From assembly GCF_047496725.1 (NCBI RefSeq), contig NC_132980.1:3951001-4015000 (forward strand): 64,000 nucleotides of DNA, given 5' to 3'. The notes beneath the pieces were generated by a model. It ran no database searches, was not told the origin of the DNA, and saw only the letters and a program-made list of their open reading frames with translations. Below, piece by piece: positions 12,519 to 24,317 of this stretch. The stretch's first letter is position 1, and each line of letters starts with the position of its first letter. The stretch is from Anoplolepis gracilipes (lineage: Eukaryota; Arthropoda; Insecta; Hymenoptera; Formicidae). The translations under genes and the position numbers were made by a program.

Positions 12519-12704
12519 ATGTCTGCAATAGACACTATGTCTGCAAAAAACATCACACTTGTACAAGATAAGTGTATAAAAAGTATTATGTCTGTAATAG
12601 AAACCATGTCTGCAAAAGACATCACACTTGTACAAGACAAGTGTATAAAAAGTATTATGTCTGTAATAGACACCATGTCTGCAAAAGACACACCTAGTAA
12701 ATAG
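12519..12704 (+). repeat. 69-bp tandem repeat, 2.6 copies
   Basis: Units start at 12519, 12588 and 12657, an exact 69-bp period equal to 23 codons, so the plus frame stays open. Each unit contains the palindrome CTTGTACAAG. It lies downstream of the hAT pseudogene. The encoded 61-residue repeat peptide looks incidental. Confidence 0.9.
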
Positions 12705-12709
12705 AAATA

Positions 12710-13110
12710 TAGAAACGTAAAATATATGTGTATAAAATAACAAAATGTAGTACAATAGGGCTCCAGACGAAGGTCCACATTACAAAAACCTAACGCGCCA
12801 ATAGTGGAACCTCATAGGTCGTGTGGAAGTCCACTATAACATTTTAATTAAAAACTTGCATGGTTAAATTTTTTGGTTAAAATAATTATAATATTTGCAT
12901 TAAATGTTCGATACAACGTTGTGTAAATTAATTTAATAGATTTCTATATTATAAAATTGTGCAAATTTATATTTCCATTAATTAAAATATAAAGTTATAA
13001 AAAAATTGCAAAAATAATAATACAATAATACAATAATTGAACGTATTTTTAAAAATAACTATACTAATTTAATTATACTATTAATTAATTATATTAATTA
13101 ATTGATTAAA
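12710..13110. other. AT-rich sequence without a recognised feature
   Basis: Low-complexity AT-rich DNA. A short inverted pair ATAGTGGA/TCCACTAT near 12803-12835 is too short to call an element. Confidence 0.6.
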
Positions 13111-13113
13111 TTG

Positions 13114-13512
13114 TAGAATTTATTTCGTAAACCAAAATTAATCAAATCATATACATAGAATATTTTATTTGTGTCAATTATTAACTTTTTATAAAAGTAA
13201 GTTTATTATATGTTGTATGTTTATACGTCTTATATGTTTATTATATATTGGTATCATACATGTTATAATTGTAAAAAAATTATTGTATTAATATAAATAT
13301 TATTTACTTTTTGAATAATTTTATATTGCGGCACATTGTTTAACATTTTAAAATATGTATGACAATATATATGATTACTAAATACATAATAAACATGTAA
13401 TAAAGCTTATAAATATGTAACATATAATAAACTTACTTTTATAAAAAGTTAACACAAATAAAATGTTGTACGCATATGATTTGCTCAATCTTAGCTTACG
13501 AAATAAATTCTA
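13114..13512. mobile_element. Palindromic AT-rich MITE
   Basis: The left arm starts TAGAATTTATTTCGTAA and the right arm ends with its reverse complement TTACGAAATAAATTCTA. The inverted match continues inward for about 130-150 bp, through motifs such as TATTTTATTTGTGTCAA and AACTTTTTATAAAAGTAAG. The centre is AT-rich. There is no coding capacity. The superfamily is unknown and no target duplication is obvious. Confidence 0.75.
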
Positions 13513-14033
13513 TAATAATAATAATAAATAATTATATATAATTCTATAATAATTCTATAATTCTATTCTATATATTTTTTTTGCGACAGGGGATAAACGC
13601 ATTTACGCATTTATATTTTATTCAAAATATTTTTATAAATATAAATTTCACAGATTTACAAAAATATTTTAAAATTATAAAATTTTCAGTAATTTGTCAT
13701 TTAAAAAAAGTTTCCTAATTTAAAAAAGAAATTGCAAAAAGATACGATCACTTGGCGTATCATGCAGGCGGTGCAGGCATTGGGTATGTATCCTCGTGCT
13801 ACAAGCGCAAACGCGCATGTACTCTGATAGTACGGGGGAGGGAGTAATTGCCATTGCCATCCTTGCACTGAAAAAAAAAATAGTTGCAATTATCATAATT
13901 TAACTATAATTCTTAGTGAGTTTAAGGGACAACTACATTTTTATAGTTATTTTAACATTGCCAAATTATAGCAAACTTAACTTTAAATTATTGTTGATAT
14001 AACTTTACATACGTTAATACAAACATATACCAT

Positions 14034-14350
14034 ATATGGTTTTATATACTATAATTTGTGGTTTGTATATAGTAATTCATACTATAAATAAGATAATAAT
14101 GACCATAATTAAATGATTAAGAAACCATACGTCATAGTAAAATGTCCTACTTAATATTGTACTATATATATATATATATAGTACAATATTATATACATAA
14201 TATGGTTTTATATACTATAAATTGCGATTTGTATATAGTAAGTCATACTATAAATAAGATAATAATGATCATATTTTAATGATTAAGAAACCATATGTTA
14301 TAGTAAAATGTCTTATTTAATATTGTACTATATATATGTAGTTAAGACTA
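14034..14350 (+). repeat. 166-bp tandem duplication
   Basis: Two diverged copies begin at about 14041 and 14207 with TTTATATACTATAA, and both end TTAATATTGTACTATATA. ACTATA is frequent in this stretch. It may be the subterminal part of the Tnp2-like element to the right. Confidence 0.8.
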
Positions 14351-14903
14351 CAATGCTTATATAGTTCCATAAGTTTCAGTTCGTAAAGTTTATCCAACTA
14401 TAAAAAAAGTTTCCTTTAAGGCTTTTTGTTATTGTATTATAGAAATAATATACAAATTTAAATATAAATAAATATTTTTTTAAGTGTTTATTTTAGGTTG
14501 ATGACATACAAAAATATTGTACATATCATTTTTTTATATGTATTTTTCAGTATAATTCTTTGTTTCATGTGACAGTGTATTTTAGAAATAAATTAAAACT
14601 GTAACTAAAAATAATGTAGAATTATACACTTTGTAAAGTATAAATTTGTTAAACATAAAGATACTACTGTTACATCATTATTAGATTAAAATTATAAAAC
14701 AAATTATATAATCAATTATATAATAAACTATATAATAAATAAAAAATTAATCAAAACTTAAACTGCACAATACTTAAAAATAAACTATTATACATTATAA
14801 TTATATCGACGTTATATTAGTTATTGAAAAGTATAACTGTAACATATAAAATATTTAAAAACAAAATTTTTCATAAAAATCTTAAAATGTAAATCATTTA
14901 AAT

Positions 14904-17275
14904 TTAATAACTAATATAAGAGTTATCATCTGCTTTTCTAACTAAAGTATATACTTTAAAAAATTGTACGCTGTCAAAATTTATAGCATCATACTTGTCT
15001 GAAATGTTTATGACATAAGCTTGGTAATAATTATCATAATACGTTGCAAACATATATTTGATAGTAGTACTGAAACATGATGGTGTTAATAAAGATACAT
15101 TTGATTTGGTTTTAAAAATATCTGCAATTTCAGCAAATAAAGGGAAGTTGTCGTCGTTAATTCTTACTAAGATAATTGGTCCTCTTTTAATCATTATATT
15201 TCCAAAATGGACGCTTTTAACTTTAATAAAATTTCTATGATTTTTTAATAGTATTTTTTCGTGACAAACTAATGAATTTCCTTTTTTATGTGTAATATAC
15301 GGTAAATTACCCGACTGCAATTTTATTAATAAATTGCTTAACATTATTTGCTGTTTAATTGCAATACTGTAGCATATGTTTCTTCTACTATTTATTGCAC
15401 GGGCATATTGTTTTAACGGGCGATGTTTCGCTTCAAATCTCATTGACCATAAATAACGGAGCAGTCCTACAATTTTCATAACGCGAGGATAATGCAACAT
15501 TAAATGATGCTTAGGTTTTAAAGTTTCTCCAAACAAATTTATGTATAACATATGATGTTTGTTAATCAAGTTTTCAAGCAAATCTGCTGTCGATTCATTA
15601 ATACTGCATTGAAGTGTAATAGAAATAATTTTTCGCAATAATATGTAAAGTTCTCAATGTTTGTCATTAGGATCAGTTATAAAATCACCAAATAATAAAC
15701 TAGCATTTAATACGAAATTTAGCATTTCAGAAGCAAACATTTTTATAAATTTTTTTTGCAATTGTGAATTAAAAATTGTAGGAGGACGATTTAACATCAG
15801 ATCAAAACTGAAAAACTGCAACCTCCAGTTCAAAGTATCTAAAGTCAAATATTTGTGTTCCATGATACAATAATACAAAATAAAACTTATTTCGTATATA
15901 CATACGCCTTCTAATAAATCGTGCATAATATCAATACTATAATTTTCAGTTACGTGAAAACTTGATAGAACATTAAATGCACAATTTTCTTTAATACGCA
16001 AAATTGTTACGTTGTTAATTGCTATATCATTCGCATAATTTATTTTATTACGCAATATATTGACATCTTCGCAACATAACGTCCGAGATGTATCTTTTGA
16101 TACTTTACAAAATCGACAACATTTATCCGCAGAGAAACTTTCGACGAATCCTAAAATGCCATGTAATCCTAAATTATCACCGATAATTAATGCAAGTTTA
16201 AAATATGCCTGAATATTTTTAGATTGTTAACTGAATACCTTCTGTTTCTAAAATCTTTAATTCCTTAATTAAATATGAATAAATTTTTTCTTTTGGAAAC
16301 AATTTCGAATCATCTGAATGATACAATTGAGCAAGAAAAATGTTATCTAATTTTGAATACAAGTCTAGTGGTAAACATGGTATTGAAATATACATTCCAC
16401 ATAATTTATATATACCAGCATGTGATCCAAGAGGATTTGTTATTTCGAAAGCGTCTTCGTATAAGAATAAAGAAATTGTTATCGATGAATTATTTGAAAT
16501 TTTTGATTTCCAGAAATGAGTCTGTATTATATTACATATTTCGTTACTATCATCTTTCATCAATGTGTCGATATGCTCGTAAGTTTTTTCAAATATATCA
16601 CCTATTTCGAAAAATAATTTTAATACTTTTTTTAACGATATTAATTGTCCATACACATTTTCAGTATTTAATACATTTTTATTTCTTACATCTATAGTTC
16701 CAAAGAATATTCGTTCAGGTTTAACATAATATCCAAATTTAGTTAATAGTTTATTCCGTTTGTATTCAGTATCAAGATCACCAAAAATATTTTGAAATAT
16801 ATCGAACTTTTCTATTACATGATTCGAATTTGTTTCTATAAAAAATTTTTTTATATTATTTACATAGTTTGTATTTAAAAATAAATGAAACATACGCGTA
16901 ATCCGATCAATTTGAATACGAGATAATATTGTATCTGAGTGTAGTGGAGAAATCATTTTCAGTGCTAGTATACAAAGTTTATTTTTTGAAGATTCAATGT
17001 TAGTCTTTATCAAAAACTGTATTATTTTCAGATTTAATCTCGTTGTTATAAATGTTTATCATTTCAAAATTTGTTTCATTTAAACTTGACTTTTGGATTC
17101 GAATTTCAGATTCGATTTTAATTTCATTATTAAAATCATTTTCTATTTCTTCTACATTTACTGTGGATTTTTCAGATATTTTAGATTCTAACATTACTTC
17201 TTCAAAATGTTTGCAACGTATTTTATGCTTATTAAGTGTTTTCTTGTCTGAATAAAAACGATTGCAATTTTTAAA
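14904..17275 (-). pseudogene. Tnp2-like (CACTA/EnSpm-type) DDE transposase
   Basis: A transposon-derived protein of about 780 codons on the minus strand, resembling the Tnp2-like proteins of animal CACTA/EnSpm elements. An N-terminal zinc finger (CNRFYSDKKTLNKHKIRC) lies at about 17265-17208 behind a 1-nt shift. The block 17194-17000 is acidic. The block 17013-16219 carries FEITNPLGSHAGIYKL and PLDLYSKLDNIFLAQL. A 1-nt insertion at about 16221 leads to GDNLGLHGILGFVESFSA and a CRFC cluster. The block 16055-15654 has HDLLEGV. After an in-frame TGA at 15654-15656 the C-terminal block 15638-14904 has KPKHHLMLHYP and MRFEAKHRPLK. Only about four disruptions break the gene. It stands 230 bp downstream of the SAMD3-like pseudogene on the same strand. 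Confidence 0.75.
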
Positions 17276-17498
17276 TTACAAACATATTTAATAGAATTCA
17301 AGTATGATGCTCAAACTGCATATGCGGTTTTATATATTTTTTAGAATAGATATTAGAACAGAATTGGCACTTTATCATTATTAAGATTATTTGTATCGAC
17401 GTTAAAAAATATAAATATTATTATATAGATATTAAATATATGAAAGTAAGATATATAAATTTTTATAAAATAAAGCAAAAAATAGAGGAAATCACTTT

Positions 17499-18519
17499 TC
17501 ACTCGCTCAAAGCAGCCATCAGTTCTTGCAGATCGTGCCAAATAGTGTCTACAGACACAAAATTTCGAGTGTATTTTGTGTCTTTAATATTGTATACATG
17601 GTACTGTAAAAAATACCACAGCATTTCCGAATCAACTGGATACTTTGCATCTAGTGTAAAGAATATTTGGAAACACAAGTTCACTGCATTAATTAGACTC
17701 ATTGACTCGTATTTTACGTTATTTACGACAAAAAAGAAGTCAAATTTATAATTGATCTAATCACAACTACCATTGGTTGTAGTGGTAATCCAAACGCTTC
17801 CAGTTTCTCCTTTCGTTTTTCTAACTTAGGTTCTAATTCTGCTATATTCTGCTATATTAAAGAAAATAAAATAATGTTAAATATTGAAATTATTTTTTAG
17901 ATATAATAATAAGATTTTCTAAAAATACATAAAAATTTACTTACAGGAATGCGACAAATAAAGCTTTCTGCTATCTCTGTTTTAGAAGGTTTTCACTTTT
18001 TTTTTGTTGCCTGTTTTTACATTACATGGGGAAAATAAATGAGATAGTACAAAAAGACTTAATGTTTCAGGAGGTATACCTGAAATTATAATATATATAT
18101 AAATAGTTTTAAAAAAATATTTAAAAATTTTAAATATTTTATTTTTTAAATATTTTAAAAAATATTAATATTTTTTTAATCATTTTATATTATTTACATT
18201 ATTTTATTTAAAATTATATTTTTAATAAAAATAAATATTTTATTTTTATTTTTTTATATATTTTAAATATTTTAAAAAATATTAATTTTCATAGTTTTTT
18301 ATATATTTATATATATATACATATACACACATATACATATATAGATACATACATACATATATATATGTGTGTGTAAGTAATGAAACAAATTTAAAAATTT
18401 AAACAATTTTAAAAAAGACTAATAAAATAAATGAATATAAAATGTTATCGCAAATTCGAATATTTAGCTGCAGAATAATTATTTTATAACAAAAATATAT
18501 AAAAATAAACACACACACA

Positions 18520-18563
<44 letters not shown>

Positions 18564-20783
18564 TACCATTATGTAGCTCACACAACGATGAGCAAGCTTC
18601 TTTCTTTATGGCAAGATCTAATATATATGAGGTAATTTGAGACTACTTATTTGGAAAAATATGCGCATCTATTTCCGTTTCTATTTTAAAATCAATTTGC
18701 AACTGCAATAATTAACAATAAAAAATATTGTAAATTAGATAATAGCTTAGAAAGATATTTATGAGTAAATTATAGAATATTACAATTTTTTAGTAATTAC
18801 CAATATTGCACCAAAAGAAGTTTTTAAGATAGGATATTCTTCATAATAAGCATTAATCAAAGTTCCTCTATTCCTTGCTTTATATGTTTCTTTCCAAAGA
18901 TTTTCCAGATTAGGATCATCCGGTTGAATTGCCCGCAATTTGAGTAATACTTCTTGATAATCAATATTTTCAATGTTTTCGTCCTCATTTGCTTTTACTT
19001 TTTCTCTTTTGATGTATTTTTTTAAGTTATTATATTTATCCCAAAGTTTACCGTTTGCAAGACGTCTGAATTTTGCATTAGATGATACATAGTATGTTGA
19101 TGTTTTTTCATATTTGAAAACACTGACTATTGCTACAGACCATTTTTTAAATTGCTCAGAAGTTATTCTATAATATTAAAATAAAGTAATAAAAAGAAAG
19201 AAAGTACTATATAAAATTTTTGTAAGATATAAATAACATACTTATTAGATTCGTTAAGAAGTTTGTCAATAATCAAATGACAGAGTTCACTGCGATCTGA
19301 TGGAGTCAATCATGTTTGTTCCAAAATTTTTTTACCACAGCCTGATTTAGAAAGTAAATCTCTTAAAAGAAACACATAAAATATAAATAAAAATTCTTAG
19401 AATTGCTTAACATTTTTATGTTTGATATTTATTTTATGTTATGATATTTAATATACATTACATATTTGAAAAATTGACTATAACTTTCATAAATAAAAAT
19501 AAATCAATATTTATACAAACAATATACATACTTTTATTCATTTTATTAATAAGATTTTTAAATATGTTTTGTTAATATAAAAAGAGAATGCTACATAATT
19601 TGTATGTTATAATTCAGTTTCTTAAATTTTTGAATTCACAAGTAATAAAAAACTATTATTTTTTATATAAATCAAACTTCTACTAAAAGTACAATACTAC
19701 TAGTAAAAGTACATAACAATAAAAAGAATGTTGCAAAATTTATATAAAATATTATCTAATATAAAAATAATAAAAAACCTATATAAAAATTACCTTTCCA
19801 TGATCTTGAAATGAGTTTATCGAAGAACTACTTGCTACACTACATGTATCCTCAGATTCACTTATGTCAAATTTATCTGATTGTGAATATTCCTAAATCA
19901 AATAATATTCATAAATAAATATTTTAATAAATTAAATAAAATATTTAATTATAAAATATAAAACTCGCAATATATATTAATAAAGACTGTCCAATTAAAT
20001 TTAATTTAAAATGTTAGAAAACTTAATAAAATTATTATAGTGTTTCGAAAGATAATATTTGGAAACAATTTGTGTGTTGTTTACTAATTATAAAAATACA
20101 AAAAATTTTTATTTAATTATATAATATATAACAAATTCAATATTAATATTAATTTTTAGAAAATTATAATTGATTCGATAAAACAAATACAAACAAAAAT
20201 TTCTTATTATTTTTTATATAAGAGATTTACTTACAGATTGTATATAACTTTATAATATTAAAAAAATTATAACCTTTAATAATAATAATAATAATATTAA
20301 CTTTAATAATACGATCAATCTTAATTATGGAAATTAAAATAACATTAGTACTTCTCTCTCTCTCATTGTTTTAAAATAAGATGAAAAAAAAACACTTTCG
20401 TACAGTAAGTGCAAAAAATGATTAGATGTAAAAAAATAGAAAGAATTGTATATAACACAAAGAAAATAATTCTTTACTAATTCCAACAAAATAGAATATA
20501 TATATAAATCAGCTTACCAAATATGAATTTTTGTCTTCACTTTCAAGTAATTGTTTCCGATTTTGTAAAAAACAAAAACGTTTTCCGATTGTAGGTATCA
20601 ATTCTTTAATCATAGATTCAGGTATGTATAGGAATGCCTCCTTATCAATTTGCTCATCTAAACAAAATATAGACATAATTATCACAGTCGTATATTAATA
20701 AAAATAAAATAATAACCTTTAAATTTCTCAATAAATTCCTGAAGGCCTCACGCTTCCAACTTCTCTTCAATAAAATTTGACAT
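17499..20783 (-). pseudogene. SAM-domain (SAMD3-like) protein, eight-exon pseudogene
   Basis: I assembled this by eye from splice signals. Exons on the minus strand are 20783-20717, 20657-20518, 19892-19794, about 19367-19242, 19167-18801, 18702-18567, 18079-17945 and about 17858-17499. Introns start GT (GTTATT, GTAAGC, GTAATT, GTATGT, GTAATT, GTATGC, GTAAGT) and end in AG. Exons 1-2 encode a SAM domain: GLQEFIEKFK, then IDKEAFLYIPESMIKELIP. Exon 5 encodes a GKLWDKYNNLKKYI block. The last exon encodes FFTLDAKYPVDSE and VDTIWHDLQELM before the stop. Three stops stand where Trp is expected (TGA 20750-20748, TGA 19312-19310, TAG 18645-18643). Frameshifts lie in exons 7 and 8, and the exon 4 phase is unresolved. 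The family is often annotated as sterile alpha motif domain-containing protein 3-like. Its biochemical role is unknown to me. Confidence 0.75.
18508..18565. repeat. (AC)n/(GCAC)n microsatellite
   Basis: An AC run followed by a GCAC tetranucleotide array, directly beside the exon 6 splice donor of the SAMD3-like pseudogene. Confidence 0.95.
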
Positions 20784-20789
20784 GATTGT

Positions 20790-21030
20790 AATTTTCAAAA
20801 TATTTAATCAATATATTTAACCTAAAATATATAAAAATATATAAAAAAACGTAAAACAATAATTGCTATATTTATATGTAAATAGCGTGCATGTTTAAAC
20901 GAGATTTATAAGATATTTCGAAGATGTCTCAAAAATCTTCGGAATGTATTTGGAATATACGTATTAAGTATCGATAATGGTAATTTGTGTGTGTACACAC
21001 ACACACACACACACAAATTTTTAAATTAGG
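20790..21030. other. AT-rich spacer with (AC)n
   Basis: Upstream side of the SAMD3-like pseudogene. It holds an AC microsatellite at 20991-21016. No core promoter is convincing. Confidence 0.5.
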
Positions 21031-21322
21031 TGTTAAAATTTCTCTACAAAGTCTGTTGGATCACACTACATTTAGATTCATCAAACTCTTATGTTTCAAG
21101 ATACCTACAAATTTAACAATGATATCTAAATGGGGATGTGATGGCGCTTCGAGTCAATCGTGTTATAAGTTAAATTTTGATAATTCTTTGCACGATGATT
21201 CTAGCGTCTTTATATGCAGCTTTGTACCTATAAAAATTTATTCTAACGACACCAACGAAGTATTATGGCAGAATAATTCTTCTTCCTCAACTCGTTTCTG
21301 TAGACCGAATTTAAATTCATAA
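21030..21322 (+). pseudogene. Transib-like transposase fragment (RAG1-core relative)
   Basis: A fragment of about 97 codons, open to a stop at 21320-21322. It starts near QSLLDHTTFRFIKLL and then reads ISKWGCDGASSQSCYK, DDSSVFICSFVPIKI and VLWQNNSSSSTRFCRP. The order CDG, a hydrophobic strand, then (F/W)-Q-N and an S-x-R-F-C-R-P block matches the region around the first catalytic Asp of Transib transposases, the group from which the RAG1 core derives. The rest of the transposase is absent. The assignment is from memory of the family pattern. Confidence 0.5.
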
Positions 21323-21386
21323 AGGAAGAAAAATCTGAAGTAAAAGCTTGTTGAGAGAATTCAGGAAGAAATATCCTCTTTGATAC

Positions 21387-22330
21387 TGTTACGTCCCAGC
21401 ACCAAAAATTTTTCCATTGACTTTTAAGAAACACCAAACTTATAATATAAATCCAAACAATAAGTTACCCATTATAATTGTTACCGACTCTAGCCGACAG
21501 CCCGAAACGTTAATCATAAAATAGCTGCCTTCCCACCACCATAGGACTCCCCCGCTATTCCGAACCCTCAGATAACTCTTCCTACGCGTCCACCCCACTC
21601 TTCAACCCTGACCCGCACAAACCGAAGGACCTCGAAATAGTCCTAAAAATCGACACATTAATTCGAGACTCTGAGCGATGCACTTCTCTCTCTAGAAGTG
21701 CTCCTCATTTTTGTAATTCTACTTCGATACGCGATTCCATTTCCAAACACTGTTCCAAGTCAACACACCTTTCCATATCCACATTTGTTTCTATTTCAAT
21801 ACGCGATCCAATTCCATACAGTTCCACTTCAACGTCATTCTACCTCACGCGAGCGCATATTACATCGTTACTTCATTATACTACGTCGGTACACCCTGCG
21901 TCAGTTCTCTGTGCCGATACCTCTCTGATTTATATTCACGCGTCACCACTGTAACCATCCAATGTAAGTGTAGTTAAAATATACATATATTTGTGAAATT
22001 TCATTGTGCATTAATAATCGAAACGTACCTGAACCCAGTCCGCATTTTCTACGTTCGGCGTCATACTAAGTTCCAATCCGACACTCAACAGACCTGGTTT
22101 CGACCATTAACCAAACCGACAACGTAGCGGTGCGGACAATTGCACGCTCGTTACTACCCCTATCCATCCGATATCGTGCTAATATTCTGCACATACGGCA
22201 CTCCTACCCTAAAACCAAAGCTTACACCTTCTCCTGATAGCATCGTGCTAACATTCTGCACATGCCACCTCCCTACCGCAAAACCAATGGTTGAACCCAG
22301 CGAACACGCGAAACTAACTTGATCTTTTTG
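21387..22330 (+). mobile_element. LTR-like start and leader, incomplete
   Basis: TGTTACGTCC at 21387 equals the minus-strand end of the 5.9-kb LTR-like unit, and the sequence changes from AT-rich to mixed composition here. I could not find a matching ACA end with a target duplication. At 22174 and 22243 begin two imperfect 69-bp repeats with TCGTGCTAAnATTCTGCACAT. This could be an LTR plus leader for the ORF that follows. The call is tentative. Confidence 0.35.
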
Positions 22331-22333
22331 TAG

Positions 22334-24286
22334 ATGCCAAAAATAAAAAGAGGCGGACACAAATTCCACGCGCGATGTTTATACTACGAATTCAAATACG
22401 CCCCCGTCAGCGAAGCGGATAGTGAGTTCCTCGGGACGGAACGCCTATATTTTGACTTACAAGGGAACTGTCGGAAGTGTCCCTCACCGATTTTAATGAG
22501 CTTTGGATATGTTGTAAAACATAAAAAAATATTAGACTCATATTTTTTTTAGCGGCGTATCTCAACGTTTAGAGATTGAAACAATCCCTCGAAGAATAAC
22601 GAATTTTTCGTTTTTAGCGAATATCTTTGAAATTATAGGACATATGAAAAAATGTTTTATACGAAAGTTTTATGGTATTTTGTACTCTTTACAATAGTAT
22701 AATTGTATTTTTTAAAAATGCCAAATTTTTTAATTTACTCCACCCCCACCCCTGTCGCCCAGATTTCAAAATTTATTAAAATATGCGTGGTTTCAAAGTG
22801 GATACATACAGAATAGACCAACAGAGTTTGAAACACCAGTAGAATTGGTTTTAAAAAAATTCTAAAGTAAAATGCGATATTTGTGTCGAAACAGCAATAA
22901 TAACTTGTTCTTGGTGTAAAAAATCGCTTTGCATAACACATTTTTTCTATGAACATCATCTTTGTAATGAATATGTGCTATAAATGTAAGACATATATTT
23001 ATGAACAAAGTCTGTACTAATTTCTTTAAAAAAGATGTGTTTTTAAATTATTGATGAATACTGTTAAGGTTTTTGGCAGTTTTCCTTACCCATGCAACAA
23101 ATATTGGTATTCTTTTAGTTCTGCCTAATAAAAAATTCTTATTCATATGAAATTACATTTGTAATAATTTCAACCTCTTTTTCTTGTTCCTTTCTTTCTT
23201 TTTTTTTTTGATATTTTAACTTTTTTTCTATTCTTTCTTTTATTTTTATTTTATAGTATTTTTTAATCAATAAACTCATTAAATTAAATTATATATTAAA
23301 TTATATTTAATAATTATATAAATTTATATTTACAATTATATATGCAAATGTGAAATATAATATTACTATTTCTTTTATTCTTTAATTTATTTTCTAATAT
23401 GTTGCGTATTATGTCATTAAGATTAATCTATTTTTATGTTCCAATATATGCACAACATAAATATATACACAAGAGGTTTTTATTGAATGTGTCGCAACTA
23501 AAGAAATAACGCAACACAACTTATAGTGCAGCGCCTATAGCACGAAGTTATCATCTTGTTTTCTCAAAATTGATTCGTGGAACCCACATATTATATATTA
23601 TATATAATTATACATGAATGAATTTGACTTTTGATACTCTTTAATTTTTGTTCTTAAAAAATTTTTTAAATTTTGCAAAATAAAGGGTGGGGATGGGGTA
23701 AATTAAAAAATTTGACATTTTTGAAAAATACAATTATACTATTGTAAAGAGTACAAAATACCATAAAACTTTTGTATAAAACATTTTTTCATATGTCCTA
23801 TAATTTCAAAGATATTCACTAAAAACGAAAAATTTGTTATTCTTCGAGGGATTGTTTCAACCTCTAAATGTTGAGATACGCCGCTAAAAAAAATATGGGT
23901 CTCATATTTTTTTATGTTCTACAACATATCCAAAGCTCATTAAAATCGGTAAGGGACACTTCCGACAGTTCCGTTGTTAGAATACGAGGTACTTTAACCC
24001 GGCCTTACGAGCGAAGCAGGTCAAACCTCTGAGGAAGGACATCCGCATAACGTCTATAGGATACTTCCGGTAGCCGCGCAAACTAATACCGTTAGACACG
24101 CAGCTACTATTTCCCTCTCTGCCGCCCGCGAATTACGTACCGAGAGATTCGAGGAAGACCCGCTACCTCCAGATACGCGACGAGATATTATACTTAAACT
24201 ACGGGTGTTCCACCTCCGAGCACTGGGGTTCCGCGGAACAACCAATAATAATAGATTAACACTACGCGGAACGAAACATAATAATA
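22334..24286 (+). pseudogene. Unrecognised ORF split by a TIR element
   Basis: ATG at 22334 opens a frame beginning MPKIKRGGHKFHARC that reaches the TTA at 22457-22459. After the inserted element (22460-23976) the frame resumes from the duplicated TTA in the same phase. It reads a few codons to a TAA at about 23996 and then stays open for about 95 codons, including ERFEEDPLPPDTRRDIILKL, to about 24286. Its codon-like openness and GC content differ from the AT-rich surroundings. I do not recognise the protein. Its place between an LTR-like start and a gag-like ORF suggests a retroelement leader protein or a gag remnant. Confidence 0.4.
22460..23976. mobile_element. Internally deleted copy of a long-TIR DNA transposon (TTA duplication)
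   Basis: The 1,517-bp element starts CAAGGGAACTGTCGG and ends with the inverted form, CCGACAGTTCCGTTG, between TTA at 22457-22459 and TTA at 23977-23979. The left TIR is followed at about 22752 by a jump to sequence matching the 3' coding part of the larger copy, near 36314 (TCGCCCAGATTTC). It retains the Cys-rich C-terminal coding region in decayed form, near 22870-22980. It is a deletion derivative of the 32947-37312 element. The right TIR here keeps the full inner TIR part, matching the left TIR of the large copy for about 580 bp. Confidence 0.88.
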
Positions 24287-24317
24287 TCTTGTAATAGCCT
24301 TATGTAAAATACGAAAC

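Noticed and set aside
17440..17751. A 103-codon plus-strand ORF
   Set aside because: It is the shadow of the last SAMD3-like exon on the minus strand, which carries the conserved motifs.
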